Shown here one piece after another: positions 18,665 through 27,080 of a stretch of DNA of 35,386 nucleotides. The stretch covers positions 1 through 35,386 of the forward strand of contig DWZE01000002.1 of NCBI GenBank assembly GCA_019118325.1, in the 5' to 3' direction. The notes under the pieces were generated by a model. It was given only the letters and a program-made list of their open reading frames with translations, had not been told where the DNA came from and made no database searches. The DNA comes from Candidatus Bacteroides intestinavium. GTDB taxonomy: Bacteria; Bacteroidota; Bacteroidia; Bacteroidales; Bacteroidaceae. Each line of letters begins with the position of its first letter. Position 1 is the first letter of the stretch. Both the position numbers and the translations under genes were made by a program.

Positions 18665-20020
18665 ATGAAACTAAAAAGTACACTTCTGGTCGCATGGGCG
18701 CTGATAGCCTCTGCCACCGTACCGGCCCAGACCGAAACACCCGAACAAAAGGCCGAACGAATGGAATGGTTCTCAAGAGCCAAACTCGGTATCTTCATCC
18801 ACTGGGGAATCTATTCCACAGGAAGGACATCGGAAAGCTGGGCATTCCACAACAAGACGGTCCCCTTTGAGGAATACATGGACCAAGCGAAGGAATTCAC
18901 CGCAGCGAACTATGACCCGGCCTATTGGGCAAAACTCATCAAGGAGAGTGGCGCACAATATACGGTCATCACCACGAAACACCACGATGGCTTCGCGCTG
19001 TGGGACACCAAGGCAGGCGATTTCAGTGCCGTGAAGTCCGCCCCGGCCAAAAAGGACGTGCTCGCCCCGTTCTGCGAAGAGATAAGGAAGCAAGGCCTCA
19101 AACTGGGTTTCTACTACTCCCTCATCGACTGGCCCAGGGAGGATTACCCCAACATCTTCCGCGAAGGGCCGGCAAAATATGACATCCATCAGGAGCCGGA
19201 GCGGTGGCAACACTTCGTGGACTTCAACTTCGCACAACTCAGGGAACTGAACGAAACGTGGAAACCCGACCTCTACTGGTTTGATGGAGACTGGGAACAG
19301 AAAGCCGAGGACTGGAGGGCCAAAGAAATCGTGGAAATGCTCCGCGAGACCACTCCGGGCGTGATAGTCAACTCCCGCATTCAGGGCTACGGCGACTATG
19401 ACACCCCGGAATTGGGTGTGCCGGTCACCCGGCCCGCATCGAAATGGTGGGAAACCTGCATGACCATGAACGACTCATGGGGCTACCGGCTGGACGACCA
19501 CAACTACAAAAGCCCGATGGTGCTGCTGCGGATGCTGGTGGACTGCATCAGCCTGGGCGGCAACCTGTTGCTGGACATCGGTCCGAGAGCGGACGGGACC
19601 ATCCCCGAAGAGCAGGTGGCCATCCTGAAGGAATTTGGCCGCTGGACAGCCAAGCACAAGGAGGCCATCTACGACACCAAGCCGGGCATACCGGGCGGAC
19701 ACGTGCAGGCCTACACCGCACTGAGCATGGACGGCAAGACCCTCTACCTATACGTGCCATACGCCCCGACCGATAACATCGAAATCAAAGGACTGAAGAG
19801 CCGGATCAAGAATGTGCGCGTAGTGGGCAACGGCACCCAACTGAAATGGGTACGCTACAATGACATCTCCTGGAGCCAAGTACCTGGTGTCTGCTATATA
19901 GACGTTCCGAAAGACGTGCTGGACGAAAGAATCACCGTTATCGCGGTAGACCTGGAAACGCCAATCGAGCTTTACCGTGGAGCAGGGCAAGTGCTCGACT
20001 TCAATGATTATGACCAATAA
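18665..20020 (+). CDS. Alpha-L-fucosidase, GH29
   Basis: A 451-residue secreted enzyme with a Sec signal peptide cut near VPAQ-TE. The N-terminal barrel shows the GH29 hallmarks: MEWFSRAKLGIFIHWGIYS near residue 35, TTKHHDGFALWDT near 100, GFYYSLIDWPREDYPN, and PDLYWFDGDW with the expected nucleophile D207. A beta-sandwich follows from about residue 345. It removes fucose from host glycans or plant oligosaccharides in the periplasm or at the surface. It is not beside a susCD pair, so it is not clearly part of a utilization locus. Linkage preference cannot be read. Confidence 0.92.
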   Translation: MKLKSTLLVAWALIASATVPAQTETPEQKAERMEWFSRAKLGIFIHWGIYSTGRTSESWAFHNKTVPFEEYMDQAKEFTAANYDPAYWAKLIKESGAQYTVITTKHHDGFALWDTKAGDFSAVKSAPAKKDVLAPFCEEIRKQGLKLGFYYSLIDWPREDYPNIFREGPAKYDIHQEPERWQHFVDFNFAQLRELNETWKPDLYWFDGDWEQKAEDWRAKEIVEMLRETTPGVIVNSRIQGYGDYDTPELGVPVTRPASKWWETCMTMNDSWGYRLDDHNYKSPMVLLRMLVDCISLGGNLLLDIGPRADGTIPEEQVAILKEFGRWTAKHKEAIYDTKPGIPGGHVQAYTALSMDGKTLYLYVPYAPTDNIEIKGLKSRIKNVRVVGNGTQLKWVRYNDISWSQVPGVCYIDVPKDVLDERITVIAVDLETPIELYRGAGQVLDFNDYDQ

Positions 20021-20063
20021 GCCGCGCGAGACCCAGTCGTCTCCTCTCTATTCCCTCTTCCGG

Positions 20064-20126
20064 AAATAAAAAAAGCGGAAGGTGCTTCCCGGGCAGGCCA
20101 TCCTCCTGCCTATAGAAGCACCTTCT
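20064..20126 (-). terminator. Terminator of the mtaB-acyltransferase-GT2 operon
   Basis: GAAGGTGCTTC (20078-20088) and GAAGCACCTTC (20115-20125) form an 11-bp stem, with an inner GGCAGG/CCTGCC stem. On the minus strand it is followed by a T-rich run (plus-strand AAATAAAAAAA, 20066-20074). It lies about 360 bp past the GT2 stop, so the leftward transcript would include array B. Confidence 0.8.
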
Positions 20127-20200
20127 GTTCATTCACTCCGTCCTGCCCGTCATTTTATCCAATAATGCTCTCGGCTAGGAGCTATGCTTCAACCGACATA

Positions 20201-20271
20201 GAAGCAAGGATAAAGGGTCCCAGGAGCAAGGATAAAGAGGCAAAGAAGCAAGGATAAATAGCACAAGAAGC
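20201..20271. repeat. Tandem array B: three 22-bp units plus a partial one
   Basis: Units begin at 20201, 20223 and 20245, with GAAGC of a fourth at 20267. The core GAAGCAAGGATAAA is conserved and the last eight bases vary. The array lies between the convergent fucosidase and GT2 genes. The remainder of the 20021-20485 gap holds the terminator at 20064-20126 and the hairpin at 20403-20435. Confidence 0.85.
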
Positions 20272-20402
20272 TTACTGCTGACGAGGCACCTCATGCATGA
20301 AGCATTATAGATGACGATGGAATATTCTGATATTAAAACTCTACAGCCGAACAGAAGGAGGGAATACTACGCAGCCAATGGAGGCTTGGTAAGTAATATA
20401 AT

Positions 20403-20435
20403 GTGGCTGTTGTATACGGTATGTGCAACAGCCAC
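20403..20435. repeat. Perfect 10-bp hairpin after the GT2 gene
   Basis: GTGGCTGTTG (20403-20412) and CAACAGCCAC (20426-20435) flank a 13-base loop, 50 bp beyond the GT2 stop on the minus strand. No T-run follows in either direction, so it is at most a weak terminator or 3'-end stabiliser. Confidence 0.5.
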
Positions 20436-20485
20436 TTACAAAAATCTAAGAACCAATTAATAGCAATAATCCAATAAAATCGGGA

Positions 20486-21520
20486 TTAATAAATCACCCC
20501 CTGTACCAGTTCCGCAAACCTCCTCCTCCCCCGCCCGTAAAACGCCCAGAGCAGGCTGAAAGACATCCGTTCGGGAATGTCATCCGTCACGGCACAACGT
20601 CTGTTTTCGGCACGGACTGCGGCATACGAAGCTTTCAGCGCGTGATAAGCCCGACGGGCACGCAGCACTGCCCGGGCATTGGCCCATTGAAAATGGAGCA
20701 GGAAATTCAAGGCCGCCACATAATCCAGCAAGGTACGCATACGCATCACGGGAACAAGTTCCGCTTCCGGCAGGTTCTTGTAGAGCATCAGCAGGTTGTT
20801 GCGGAAATTCAGAAAAGTCTTGCGGGAATCCTCCCGCTTTAACGTGGCTGCCCCCACATGATAGACCACACTCCGGGGAATGCAGACCAAGCCCCGTCCA
20901 CGGGCCCGAAGACGCCAGCAAAGGTCAATCTCCTCCATGTGGGCGAAGAACCGTCCGTCCAGGCCTCCGGCTTCCAGATAGTCTTTCCGGCGGATGAACA
21001 GCGCAGCACCCGATGCCCAAAAGACAGGAGACACTGTATCGTACTGGCCCCGGTCCTCCTCCACCTCACTCATCACGCGCCCCCGGCAAAAAGGATATCC
21101 ATAACGGTCGATGAATCCGCCGGAAGCGCCGGCATACTCAAACTGTCCGTGGCTATGATAGCTGAGAATCTTGGGCTGGCAGGCGGCCACCTCGGGATGC
21201 GCCTCCATATAGGCCAGCAAGGGGCGAAGCCAATGTTCCGTCACCTCTACGTCCGAATTGAGCAACACAACGTATTCGGCCGCGACCTGCGCCAAAGCCC
21301 GGTTGTATCCTTCTGCAAAACCATAGTTCTTTTCCAACCGGATCAATCGGACTGATGGAAACTCACGGGACACAACCGAGACCGAATCATCCGTAGAGCC
21401 ATTGTCGGCTAACCATACCACGCCCCCATCGGCTTCAGTGCAACGCAGCACACCGGGCAAAAAGCGCCGGAGCATCCCGCTGCCATTCCAATTCAATATG
21501 ACGACAGCTACCTTATCCAT
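20486..21520 (-). CDS. Glycosyltransferase family 2
   Basis: A 344-residue GT-A fold enzyme. It opens with VAVVILNWNG, followed by ADNGSTDDS (D39), LEKNYGFAEGYNRAL and the metal/nucleotide motif LNSDVEV (D90, E92). Mid-protein FFAHMEEIDLCWRLRARG is typical of rhamnosyltransferase-like GT2 proteins. The C-terminal third is basic and may associate with the membrane. The sugar and acceptor are unknown. It overlaps the acyltransferase gene upstream by 8 bp, so translation is likely coupled, and the pairing suggests surface glycolipid or LPS work. Confidence 0.9.
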   Translation of the reverse strand: MDKVAVVILNWNGSGMLRRFLPGVLRCTEADGGVVWLADNGSTDDSVSVVSREFPSVRLIRLEKNYGFAEGYNRALAQVAAEYVVLLNSDVEVTEHWLRPLLAYMEAHPEVAACQPKILSYHSHGQFEYAGASGGFIDRYGYPFCRGRVMSEVEEDRGQYDTVSPVFWASGAALFIRRKDYLEAGGLDGRFFAHMEEIDLCWRLRARGRGLVCIPRSVVYHVGAATLKREDSRKTFLNFRNNLLMLYKNLPEAELVPVMRMRTLLDYVAALNFLLHFQWANARAVLRARRAYHALKASYAAVRAENRRCAVTDDIPERMSFSLLWAFYGRGRRRFAELVQGVIY

Positions 21521-22412
21521 GATGCACGATATCCTTTCGTTTCAATTTCCAACGCTTGTGCGACCAGAACCAATAAGCCGGTTCCCGGTGGATAGTTGCC
21601 TCCAACCGACGGGCAAAACTGGCTGAGATTTCTCCGTCTGCCGTTTCTTTGGGAGTTTCGGTGATCAGGTCAAAGTGTACGGCACAATATCCGCGCCGCA
21701 ACCGGTAAAGTTCACAATAGAACACCGGGAACCCCATCAGTTTGGCTATGCGCTCGCCTCCATCCATAAAGGCGGTTTCCTGGTGCAGGAAGGTCGTCCA
21801 ATAGTGTGCCTCGTTGGGATTGGGCGACTGGTCGGTGATGAGTCCCACGGCTATGCGTTTGCCCTCGCGGCGGAGCTTGATCAGTTCGCGCGCCGTCTGA
21901 TGTTTGGGCACATTATATCCTCCGAAGCGTGAACGGATACGGATAAACAGACGGTCCATATATCGGTTCCGCAGCGGCTTGTACACTTGCACCGGCACAT
22001 CACCCTCGTGCATGATGGAACTCATACCCGTAATCCACTCGAAATTGGCATAATGAGGTATGAGCAACACGATGCCGCCATACTTCTCGATCATGGCCAG
22101 ATATTTTTCCTTGTTGACATATTCCATACGGCGGCACAAGTCGGCAAACGACATACGCAGCATCTTGATATCCTCCAGCATATAATCGCAGAGATAATGA
22201 TAGAACTCGCGTTCGATTTTTCGCAGTTCGGCCTTGTCTTTCTCGGGAAAGGAGTTGCTAAGATTCATACGCACCACCCTCCGGCGATACCCTACCACCC
22301 TATGCATCAGAAAGCATAGCCCGTCCGAAAGCACATAGATAACAGGGAAAGGCAGGGAAGCCAAAAGCCACATCCCCGCATAGGTCAGCCAATAAATCAG
22401 TTTCGATTTCAT
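21513..22412 (-). CDS. LpxL/HtrB-type lysophospholipid (lipid A) acyltransferase
   Basis: A 299-residue inner-membrane acyltransferase with an N-terminal hydrophobic anchor (about 5-38) and the HX4E catalytic motif of this family, H120-YANF-E125 in LIPHYANFEW. Downstream come VYKPLRNRYMDRLF, LITDQSPNPNEAHYWTTFL and ending WFWSHKRWK, all typical of the LpxL/LpxM superfamily. It adds a secondary acyl chain to lipid A. I chose the ATG at 22412, 8 nt after the mtaB stop; an upstream start at 22469 would add 19 residues with no signal character and overlap mtaB. Confidence 0.9.
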   Translation of the reverse strand: MKSKLIYWLTYAGMWLLASLPFPVIYVLSDGLCFLMHRVVGYRRRVVRMNLSNSFPEKDKAELRKIEREFYHYLCDYMLEDIKMLRMSFADLCRRMEYVNKEKYLAMIEKYGGIVLLIPHYANFEWITGMSSIMHEGDVPVQVYKPLRNRYMDRLFIRIRSRFGGYNVPKHQTARELIKLRREGKRIAVGLITDQSPNPNEAHYWTTFLHQETAFMDGGERIAKLMGFPVFYCELYRLRRGYCAVHFDLITETPKETADGEISASFARRLEATIHREPAYWFWSHKRWKLKRKDIVHHG

Positions 22413-22420
22413 ATTCTTTC

Positions 22421-23743
22421 TCAATCTGTCAATATCTCTCCTTGCAAAGCCGTGGCATCGGCATTCCATTCTCCCAACCGGACATTTACCACCCGGTTGT
22501 CCAGCGCATCGTCGTGCGGCACTTCCACCCGGATATAATTAGGCGTAAAGCCATGCATCGACATCCCGGGCTTGGGGCGCTCCAACAGTACAGGCATTGT
22601 CAGTCCCACGTGACGGTCATAAAACGCATGAAGCTTCCGGTCTGACAAATCCAGCAAGCGCTGGCTTCGACGATGTTTCTCCTGAGGGGCCACCGCATGG
22701 TCTATCTTCAGAGCCTGTGTGCCGGGGCGTTCGGAATAACTGAACACGTGCAGCTGGGTCACATCCAATCCTTGCAGGAAATCATAGGAACGTTCAAAAT
22801 ACTCCTCCGTTTCCCCCCGTGTGCCCACAATCACATCCACCCCGATGAAGGCATCCGGCATCTCAGACTTGATGCGGGCCACCTTGACGGCAAACAAATC
22901 CGTGTCATAACGACGACGCATCAACTTCAGCACCTCGTCACAGCCCGACTGCAGGGGAATATGGAAATGAGGCATGAAACGACGGGAACGAGAAACAAAG
23001 TCTATGATTTCATCCGTCAACAGATTGGGCTCTATGGAGGAAATGCGGTAACGCTCCACTCCCTCCACCTCGTCCAAGGCTTTCACCAAATCGAAAAAGG
23101 TTTCACCTGTAGAACGGCCGAAGTCTCCGATGTTCACTCCGGTCAGTACGATTTCCTTGCCCCCCTCGGCCACGGCGCGACGTACCTGCTCCACCAGAGA
23201 AGCAATGCTGCCGTTACGGCTCCGCCCGCGTGCAAAAGGAATGGTACAATAGGAACAGAAGTAATCACATCCATCCTGCACCTTCAGGAAAAAACGGGTA
23301 CGGTCCCCGCGCGAACATGAAGGCACAAAGCTGCGGATGTCTTTCAACGCAGAGGTATGAACCTCTCCCCGCTCCTTTTTCTGCAAATCGCCCAAATATT
23401 GCAAAAGATCTTTCTTCTGCTCAGCACCCAGCACGACATCCACCCCCTCTATTCCGGCCACGACCTCCGGTTTAAGCTGGGCATAACAGCCCGTCACCAC
23501 CACAAAGGCACCCGGATGTTGCTTCACCAACTTATGTATGGCCTGACGGCACTTCTTGTCAGCCACCTCGGTCACCGAACACGTGTTCACCACACAAATA
23601 TCAGCCTTCTCCCCCCTCCGGGCTGTCCGTATGCCGGCTTCCTGCAACAGACGCCCGATGGTGGAGGTTTCCGAAAAGTTCAATTTGCAGCCCAGCGTAT
23701 AATATACCGCCGTCTTATCCTGAAATATGTTTGTATCTATCAT
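22421..23743 (-). CDS. mtaB: tRNA t6A37 methylthiotransferase MtaB (MiaB-like)
   Basis: A 440-residue radical-SAM enzyme that converts t6A to ms2t6A at position 37 of ANN-decoding tRNAs. The N-terminal methylthiotransferase domain has the three cluster cysteines C19 (LGCKLN), C55 (NTCSV) and C86 (TGCYAQ). The radical-SAM CxxxCxxC is C159, C163 and C166 in DGCDYFCSYC. A TRAM-like RNA-binding tail closes the protein. The order and motifs fit the MtaB/YqeV branch rather than MiaB or RimO. The ATG at 23743 is preferred to a TTG five codons upstream. First gene of the leftward operon. Confidence 0.92.
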   Translation of the reverse strand: MIDTNIFQDKTAVYYTLGCKLNFSETSTIGRLLQEAGIRTARRGEKADICVVNTCSVTEVADKKCRQAIHKLVKQHPGAFVVVTGCYAQLKPEVVAGIEGVDVVLGAEQKKDLLQYLGDLQKKERGEVHTSALKDIRSFVPSCSRGDRTRFFLKVQDGCDYFCSYCTIPFARGRSRNGSIASLVEQVRRAVAEGGKEIVLTGVNIGDFGRSTGETFFDLVKALDEVEGVERYRISSIEPNLLTDEIIDFVSRSRRFMPHFHIPLQSGCDEVLKLMRRRYDTDLFAVKVARIKSEMPDAFIGVDVIVGTRGETEEYFERSYDFLQGLDVTQLHVFSYSERPGTQALKIDHAVAPQEKHRRSQRLLDLSDRKLHAFYDRHVGLTMPVLLERPKPGMSMHGFTPNYIRVEVPHDDALDNRVVNVRLGEWNADATALQGEILTD

Positions 23744-23766
23744 ATAATATCCGTGCAACTATGGCG

Positions 23767-23774
23767 CAAAGGTA
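23767..23774 (-). promoter_or_regulatory. -7 element of the mtaB operon
   Basis: Plus-strand CAAAGGTA reads TACCTTTG on the minus strand, followed by GCGCC. It gives a short leader of about 15-20 nt before the mtaB ATG. Confidence 0.7.
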
Positions 23775-23851
23775 CACATTATTATTACAATGCCATGACG
23801 AAATGGCTGGGAAAAGGGGACATCAACAAAAAAACATAAAAAAAATTGCAG

Positions 23852-23888
23852 GTTGTAGTACAACATATCCAAAAAGTCCCTACCTTTG
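23852..23888 (+). promoter_or_regulatory. Promoter with palindrome before the small lipoprotein gene
   Basis: TACCTTTG at 23881-23888 is a -7 box, with transcription starting about 45 nt before the ATG at 23941. In place of a clear -33 box lies the perfect palindrome GTTGTAGTACAAC (23852-23864), which could be an operator. Its regulator is unknown. Confidence 0.55.
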
Positions 23889-23940
23889 CAACGTTTTAAT
23901 AAAGCAATTGATTGTATTACGTTTTAAAAAAGCAAAGAAA

Positions 23941-24135
23941 ATGAAAAAGTTAGTTTTGATGGCCGTAGCCATTGTAGCCGTATCTTTCGCATCTTGTGGT
24001 GGTAACAAAGCCGCTAATACTGAAGCAACTGAAACTGCAGCTCCCGCAACTGAAGAAGTAGCAACTGCTACTAATGACAGTGCTGCTGTTGCCAACGATT
24101 CCGTTGCCGCTGACACTACGGTAGCTGCCGAATAA
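23941..24135 (+). CDS. Small Ala/Thr/Glu-rich lipoprotein
   Basis: A 64-residue protein: an SPII signal peptide with lipobox SFASC (lipidated C19), then about 45 residues of low-complexity sequence composed almost only of A, T, E, D, N, S and V. The mature part should be disordered and acidic. I chose the ATG at 23941 because it begins the signal peptide; the frame is open further upstream but runs through the promoter. Strong promoter and terminator suggest high expression. Function unknown. Confidence 0.85.
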   Translation: MKKLVLMAVAIVAVSFASCGGNKAANTEATETAAPATEEVATATNDSAAVANDSVAADTTVAAE

Positions 24136-24165
24136 TACGGACGGCTAATAGGCTTAAGAGAGAAT

Positions 24166-24203
24166 TGAAAGTCTGACGTGCGCAAGCACCCAGACTTTTT
24201 TTA
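24166..24203 (+). terminator. Terminator of the small lipoprotein gene
   Basis: AAAGTCTG (24168-24175) and CAGACTTT (24191-24198) enclose a GTGC-GCAA-GCAC stem-loop and are followed by a T-run to 24202. Strong intrinsic terminator. Confidence 0.9.
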
Positions 24204-24227
24204 TGTCCTTACGCGAGGAATCCCGGA

Positions 24228-24313
24228 AGGGACTTGAGTACACTAAACAGGGATTTGACGGCCTTAAAGAGGCACTTTGGATGTCCCAAAGAGGCACATT
24301 AAGAAACACCAGG
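24228..24313. repeat. Tandem array F: four degenerate 21-22-bp units
   Basis: Units starting AGGGACTTGA (24228), AGGGATTTGA (24249), AGGCACTTTG (24270) and AGGCACATTA (24292) follow with spacings of 21, 21 and 22 bp. AAAGAGGCAC is exactly repeated at 24266 and 24288. The array lies between the convergent lipoprotein and rplI genes, between their two terminators. Confidence 0.6.
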
Positions 24314-24326
24314 CTACCCTACCCTC

Positions 24327-24366
24327 AAAAAAAAGAGAGCACACCCCCGAAAGGATATGCTCTTTC
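24327..24366 (-). terminator. Terminator of the rpsF-rpsR-rplI operon
   Basis: On the minus strand AAAGAGCATATCC pairs with GGTGTGCTCTCTT (one bulge and one wobble), followed by T8 (plus-strand A8, 24327-24334). It lies 25 bp past the rplI stop. Confidence 0.8.
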
Positions 24367-24390
24367 TTGCACCATTAACAAACAAATAAG

Positions 24391-24846
24391 TTAGTTAGCT
24401 TCTTCCTCGGCCACAACTTCGAAAGGAATCTCTACAGATACTTCCTTGTGCAGCTTGACAACAGCCTTGTAGTTGCCCACTTCCTTCACAGTGTCTTTCA
24501 CCACAATGAGCTTACGATCAATGTTGTGTCCCAACTTGGCCAACTCGTCAGCAATCTGGATGTTGCCGACAGAGCCGAAGATGGTACCGGTAGAGCTGAC
24601 TTTCGTTGCGATCTTCAGCGATACACCCTCCAGTTTGGCTGCCAATTCCTCGGCATCCTTCTTGATCTTCTCCAATTTGTGAGCACGTTGCTTCAACTCC
24701 TCGGCCAGCATCTTCTTGGCAGCCGGAGAAGCAATGACAGCCTTACCCGTAGGAATGAGGTAGTTACGGCCATAACCGGACTTAACGTTTACAACGTCAT
24801 TCTTATAACCCAGGTTTATTACGTCTTCTTTCAAAATGATTTCCAT
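24391..24846 (-). CDS. rplI: 50S ribosomal protein L9
   Basis: A 151-residue ribosomal protein L9. It opens with [32 protein letters not shown], the conserved L9 N-terminal domain, followed by the long connecting helix (about 41-75) and the C-terminal 23S rRNA-binding domain with [10 protein letters not shown] short acidic tail (AEEEAN) is added. Last gene of the rpsF-rpsR-rplI operon, the usual arrangement in bacteria. Confidence 0.98.
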   Translation of the reverse strand: MEIILKEDVINLGYKNDVVNVKSGYGRNYLIPTGKAVIASPAAKKMLAEELKQRAHKLEKIKKDAEELAAKLEGVSLKIATKVSSTGTIFGSVGNIQIADELAKLGHNIDRKLIVVKDTVKEVGNYKAVVKLHKEVSVEIPFEVVAEEEAN

Positions 24847-24862
24847 ACTTTCCTCCTCCTAA

Positions 24863-25135
24863 TTATTTCATCAAATCAGTTACATAAGGCAGCAAAGCCA
24901 AGTGACGAGCTCTCTTCACAGCCTGAGCCACACGACGCTGATACTTCAGTGAAGTACCCGTAATGCGACGCGGAAGAATCTTGCCCTGCTCGTTCAAGAA
25001 CTTTTTCAGGAATTCAGGATCCTTATAGTCAATATACTTGATACCGCTCTTCTTGAAACGGCAATATTTTTTCTTCTTAACGTCTACTGAGGGCGGAGTT
25101 AAATATCTGATTTCCGATTGAACTTGTTGTGCCAT
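24863..25135 (-). CDS. rpsR: 30S ribosomal protein S18
   Basis: A 90-residue S18. The conserved core [27 protein letters not shown] and [34 protein letters not shown] is intact. It binds 16S rRNA as a partner of S6, whose gene ends 2 nt upstream, so translation of the two is probably coupled. Confidence 0.98.
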   Translation of the reverse strand: MAQQVQSEIRYLTPPSVDVKKKKYCRFKKSGIKYIDYKDPEFLKKFLNEQGKILPRRITGTSLKYQRRVAQAVKRARHLALLPYVTDLMK

Positions 25136-25137
25136 GA

Positions 25138-25482
25138 TTAATCCTCCTTTTTAGTTGATTTCATACTTCTTCTCTTTGCAGCATACTCGGCAGCGTACTT
25201 GTCCTGCTTGAAAGTCAGGAAACGGATGACGCGTTCATCACGACGGAAGTTCACTTCCAACTTCTCAATGACAGCAGGTTCTGCCTTGAACTCAATCAGC
25301 TGATAGAAACCCGTGGACTTCTTCTGAATAGGATAAGCCAGCTTCTTCAGTCCCCAGTTCTCTTCATTAATAATCTCAGCACCTTCAGCAGTAAGGATGC
25401 CTTTGAATTTCTCTACCGCTTCCTTCATCTGTGCATCAGACAAAACGGGAGTTAAAATGAAAACGGTTTCGTATTGATTCAT
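25138..25482 (-). CDS. rpsF: 30S ribosomal protein S6
   Basis: A 114-residue S6 with the N-terminal strand [15 protein letters not shown], the central [24 protein letters not shown] and the [11 protein letters not shown] motif. Basic C-terminal tail. First gene of the operon, under a consensus promoter 47-77 bp upstream. Confidence 0.98.
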   Translation of the reverse strand: MNQYETVFILTPVLSDAQMKEAVEKFKGILTAEGAEIINEENWGLKKLAYPIQKKSTGFYQLIEFKAEPAVIEKLEVNFRRDERVIRFLTFKQDKYAAEYAAKRRSMKSTKKED

Positions 25483-25528
25483 ACTTGTTTAAATAAATAA
25501 TAATGTGTTATTTGTTAAAAAAGCGGTG

Positions 25529-25559
25529 CAAAGGTAGGCATTTTATTTTGAATGACAAA
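25529..25559 (-). promoter_or_regulatory. Consensus promoter of the rpsF operon
   Basis: On the minus strand TTTG (25556-25559), a 19-nt spacer and TACCTTTG (25529-25536) match the Bacteroides -33/-7 consensus exactly. It is the best promoter in the window and a useful standard for judging the others. Confidence 0.85.
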
Positions 25560-25762
25560 CTTTTATGGGGATTTATTTTGCGGGACACCACTTTTCGTGC
25601 CTCAGATGGAACAAACTAAAACGAAAATACCGAGCAATATAAAATCCTATTTCTCCACACTCCTCCCTTGTCAGGAAAACATTTGCCGACATCCAATGAC
25701 GACAGCGGTCGGAAAGAGCAGCAAGCGTGGAGTCGCCCGACGAACGAGGCGAAAGAAAACAG

Positions 25763-25792
25763 AAAAGGCCCCTTCCAATGAACGAGCCTTTT
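25763..25792. terminator. Weak hairpin with A/T flanks after the aldo/keto reductase gene
   Basis: AAAAGGC (25763-25769) and GCCTTTT (25786-25792) could form a 7-bp stem working in either direction. It lies 70 bp past the leftward reductase stop. The rest of the 25560-25862 gap shows no gene or repeat that I can support. Confidence 0.45.
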
Positions 25793-25862
25793 CCATGAAT
25801 CCCGTGACGCATCCTTGGCATCGCAGGATGGTGAACAAAAAAACGATATGATAACGATGGTA

Positions 25863-26810
25863 CTACAGCCTTGCCCCCCAAACCATCTTCTCCACATCCT
25901 CCAGCGTGGCGTTGAAGAAACGCTTCTCCTTGTTGAGCGAGCGCATCTGCTGCATCTCGTCGTCGGTCAACTGGAAGTCGAAGATTTGGATGTTCTCCTT
26001 GATGTAGTCGGGATTCGATGCACCGGGGATGACAGAGAAGCCTTCCTGGATGTGCCAGCGCAGGATGACCTGTGCCGGAGTCTTGCCGTGGGCTTCGGCT
26101 ATCTTCTTTATCACGGGGTCTTTGAACAAGGCACCGTTGCTCATGGCACCGCCCAACGGGAACCAACATTCCACCTGGATGCCTTCCGCAGCGGCTTTCT
26201 TGCGCATCTCCAGGCGTTGGGCGTAGGGGTGGCACTCCATCTGGAGCACTTGGGGCTTGATGGTCGCCTCTTTCATAATCGTGTTCCATACTTCATCGTT
26301 GGCATCGAAGTTGCTGATGCCGAGGGCACGCACCTTGCCCATCTTCACTGCCTTTTCCATGTCTTTCCAGGCTCCCACGAAGTCGCCTACAGGCTGGTGG
26401 ACGTAGAGCAGGTCGATGTAGTCCAGCTGCATCCGGTCAAGCATCTCGTCGATGGCTTTCAATGTCTTGCCCTCGCCGTATTCCGTGGGCCAGAGCTTGC
26501 TGGTAATCCAGATTTCCTCGCGGGGGATGCCGCTTTCCTTAACGGCACGGCCTACACCTGCCTCGTCCTGATAGGCATGGGCGGTGTCGATGTGGCGGTA
26601 GCCGGCTTTCAATGCCGTGAGGCACGACTGTTCGCACACTTCGTCGCTGGGCTGGAGGAACGTGCCGATGCCGAACCGGGGCATCTCCACGCCGTTGTTC
26701 AACTTGACCACGGGCACGCCTGCCGTCGTCGTTTTCTCTTGCGCATAGGTAGCGCATACGCCGCCCCATAGCATCAGGGCGGACAACAGAAGATTCTTCA
26801 GTAATTTCAT
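25863..26810 (-). CDS. Aldo/keto reductase with Sec signal peptide
   Basis: A 315-residue AKR-family oxidoreductase. The tetrad is visible: D75 and Y80 (HIDTAHAYQDE), K105 (ITSKLWPTEY) and H138 (LLYVHQP). GISNFD and the C-terminal IPGASNPDYIKENIQIFDFQL are also typical. The first 23 residues form a Sec-type signal peptide ending CATYA-QEK, so the protein seems exported although AKRs use NADPH, which is not known to be free in the periplasm. I chose the ATG at 26810 because it starts the signal peptide; upstream codons to 26939 run through the promoter. Substrate unknown. Confidence 0.88.
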   Translation of the reverse strand: MKLLKNLLLSALMLWGGVCATYAQEKTTTAGVPVVKLNNGVEMPRFGIGTFLQPSDEVCEQSCLTALKAGYRHIDTAHAYQDEAGVGRAVKESGIPREEIWITSKLWPTEYGEGKTLKAIDEMLDRMQLDYIDLLYVHQPVGDFVGAWKDMEKAVKMGKVRALGISNFDANDEVWNTIMKEATIKPQVLQMECHPYAQRLEMRKKAAAEGIQVECWFPLGGAMSNGALFKDPVIKKIAEAHGKTPAQVILRWHIQEGFSVIPGASNPDYIKENIQIFDFQLTDDEMQQMRSLNKEKRFFNATLEDVEKMVWGARL

Positions 26811-26835
26811 ACGTTCATTCTTTATGATTCGGATG

Positions 26836-26931
26836 TAAAGGTAGGGAATATGCCTCTGAACAGGCTTATAGAAAATTCGGGAGGATATGCCGGTTTTGCG
26901 GATAATTGCCATACCCCTGTCAACGAAAAGC
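26836..26931 (-). promoter_or_regulatory. Promoter region P4 of the aldo/keto reductase gene
   Basis: On the minus strand TACCTTTA (26836-26843) is the -7 box. At 26905-26931 lies a 27-bp block that recurs at the flavodoxin promoter (28440-28466) with three differences; it contains TTTTCGTTGA and GGGTAT. The block is about 24 bp farther from -7 than in the flavodoxin copy, roughly two helical turns. Likely an activator site. Confidence 0.55.
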
Positions 26932-27080
26932 CCCTGCAAACTCCTCGTGGCTTGCTGGGGCTCTTCTCAATTTTAAAGAGGATACGAAAATTTTACGTTG
27001 AAAATATCGTCTTTTTCTTTCGTCTTGGCAAATTATATCCGGAAAACCTGTCGGCAATGCCAATCCTGACGGATGAATGC

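Noticed and set aside
24203-24394. Open frame of 63 codons after the small lipoprotein
   Set aside because: It starts within the terminator T-run and runs through array F and the rplI terminator.
25573-26289. Open frame of 238 codons overlapping the reductase gene
   Set aside because: Out-of-frame shadow of the reductase on the same strand, with no start context and arginine/histidine-rich composition.
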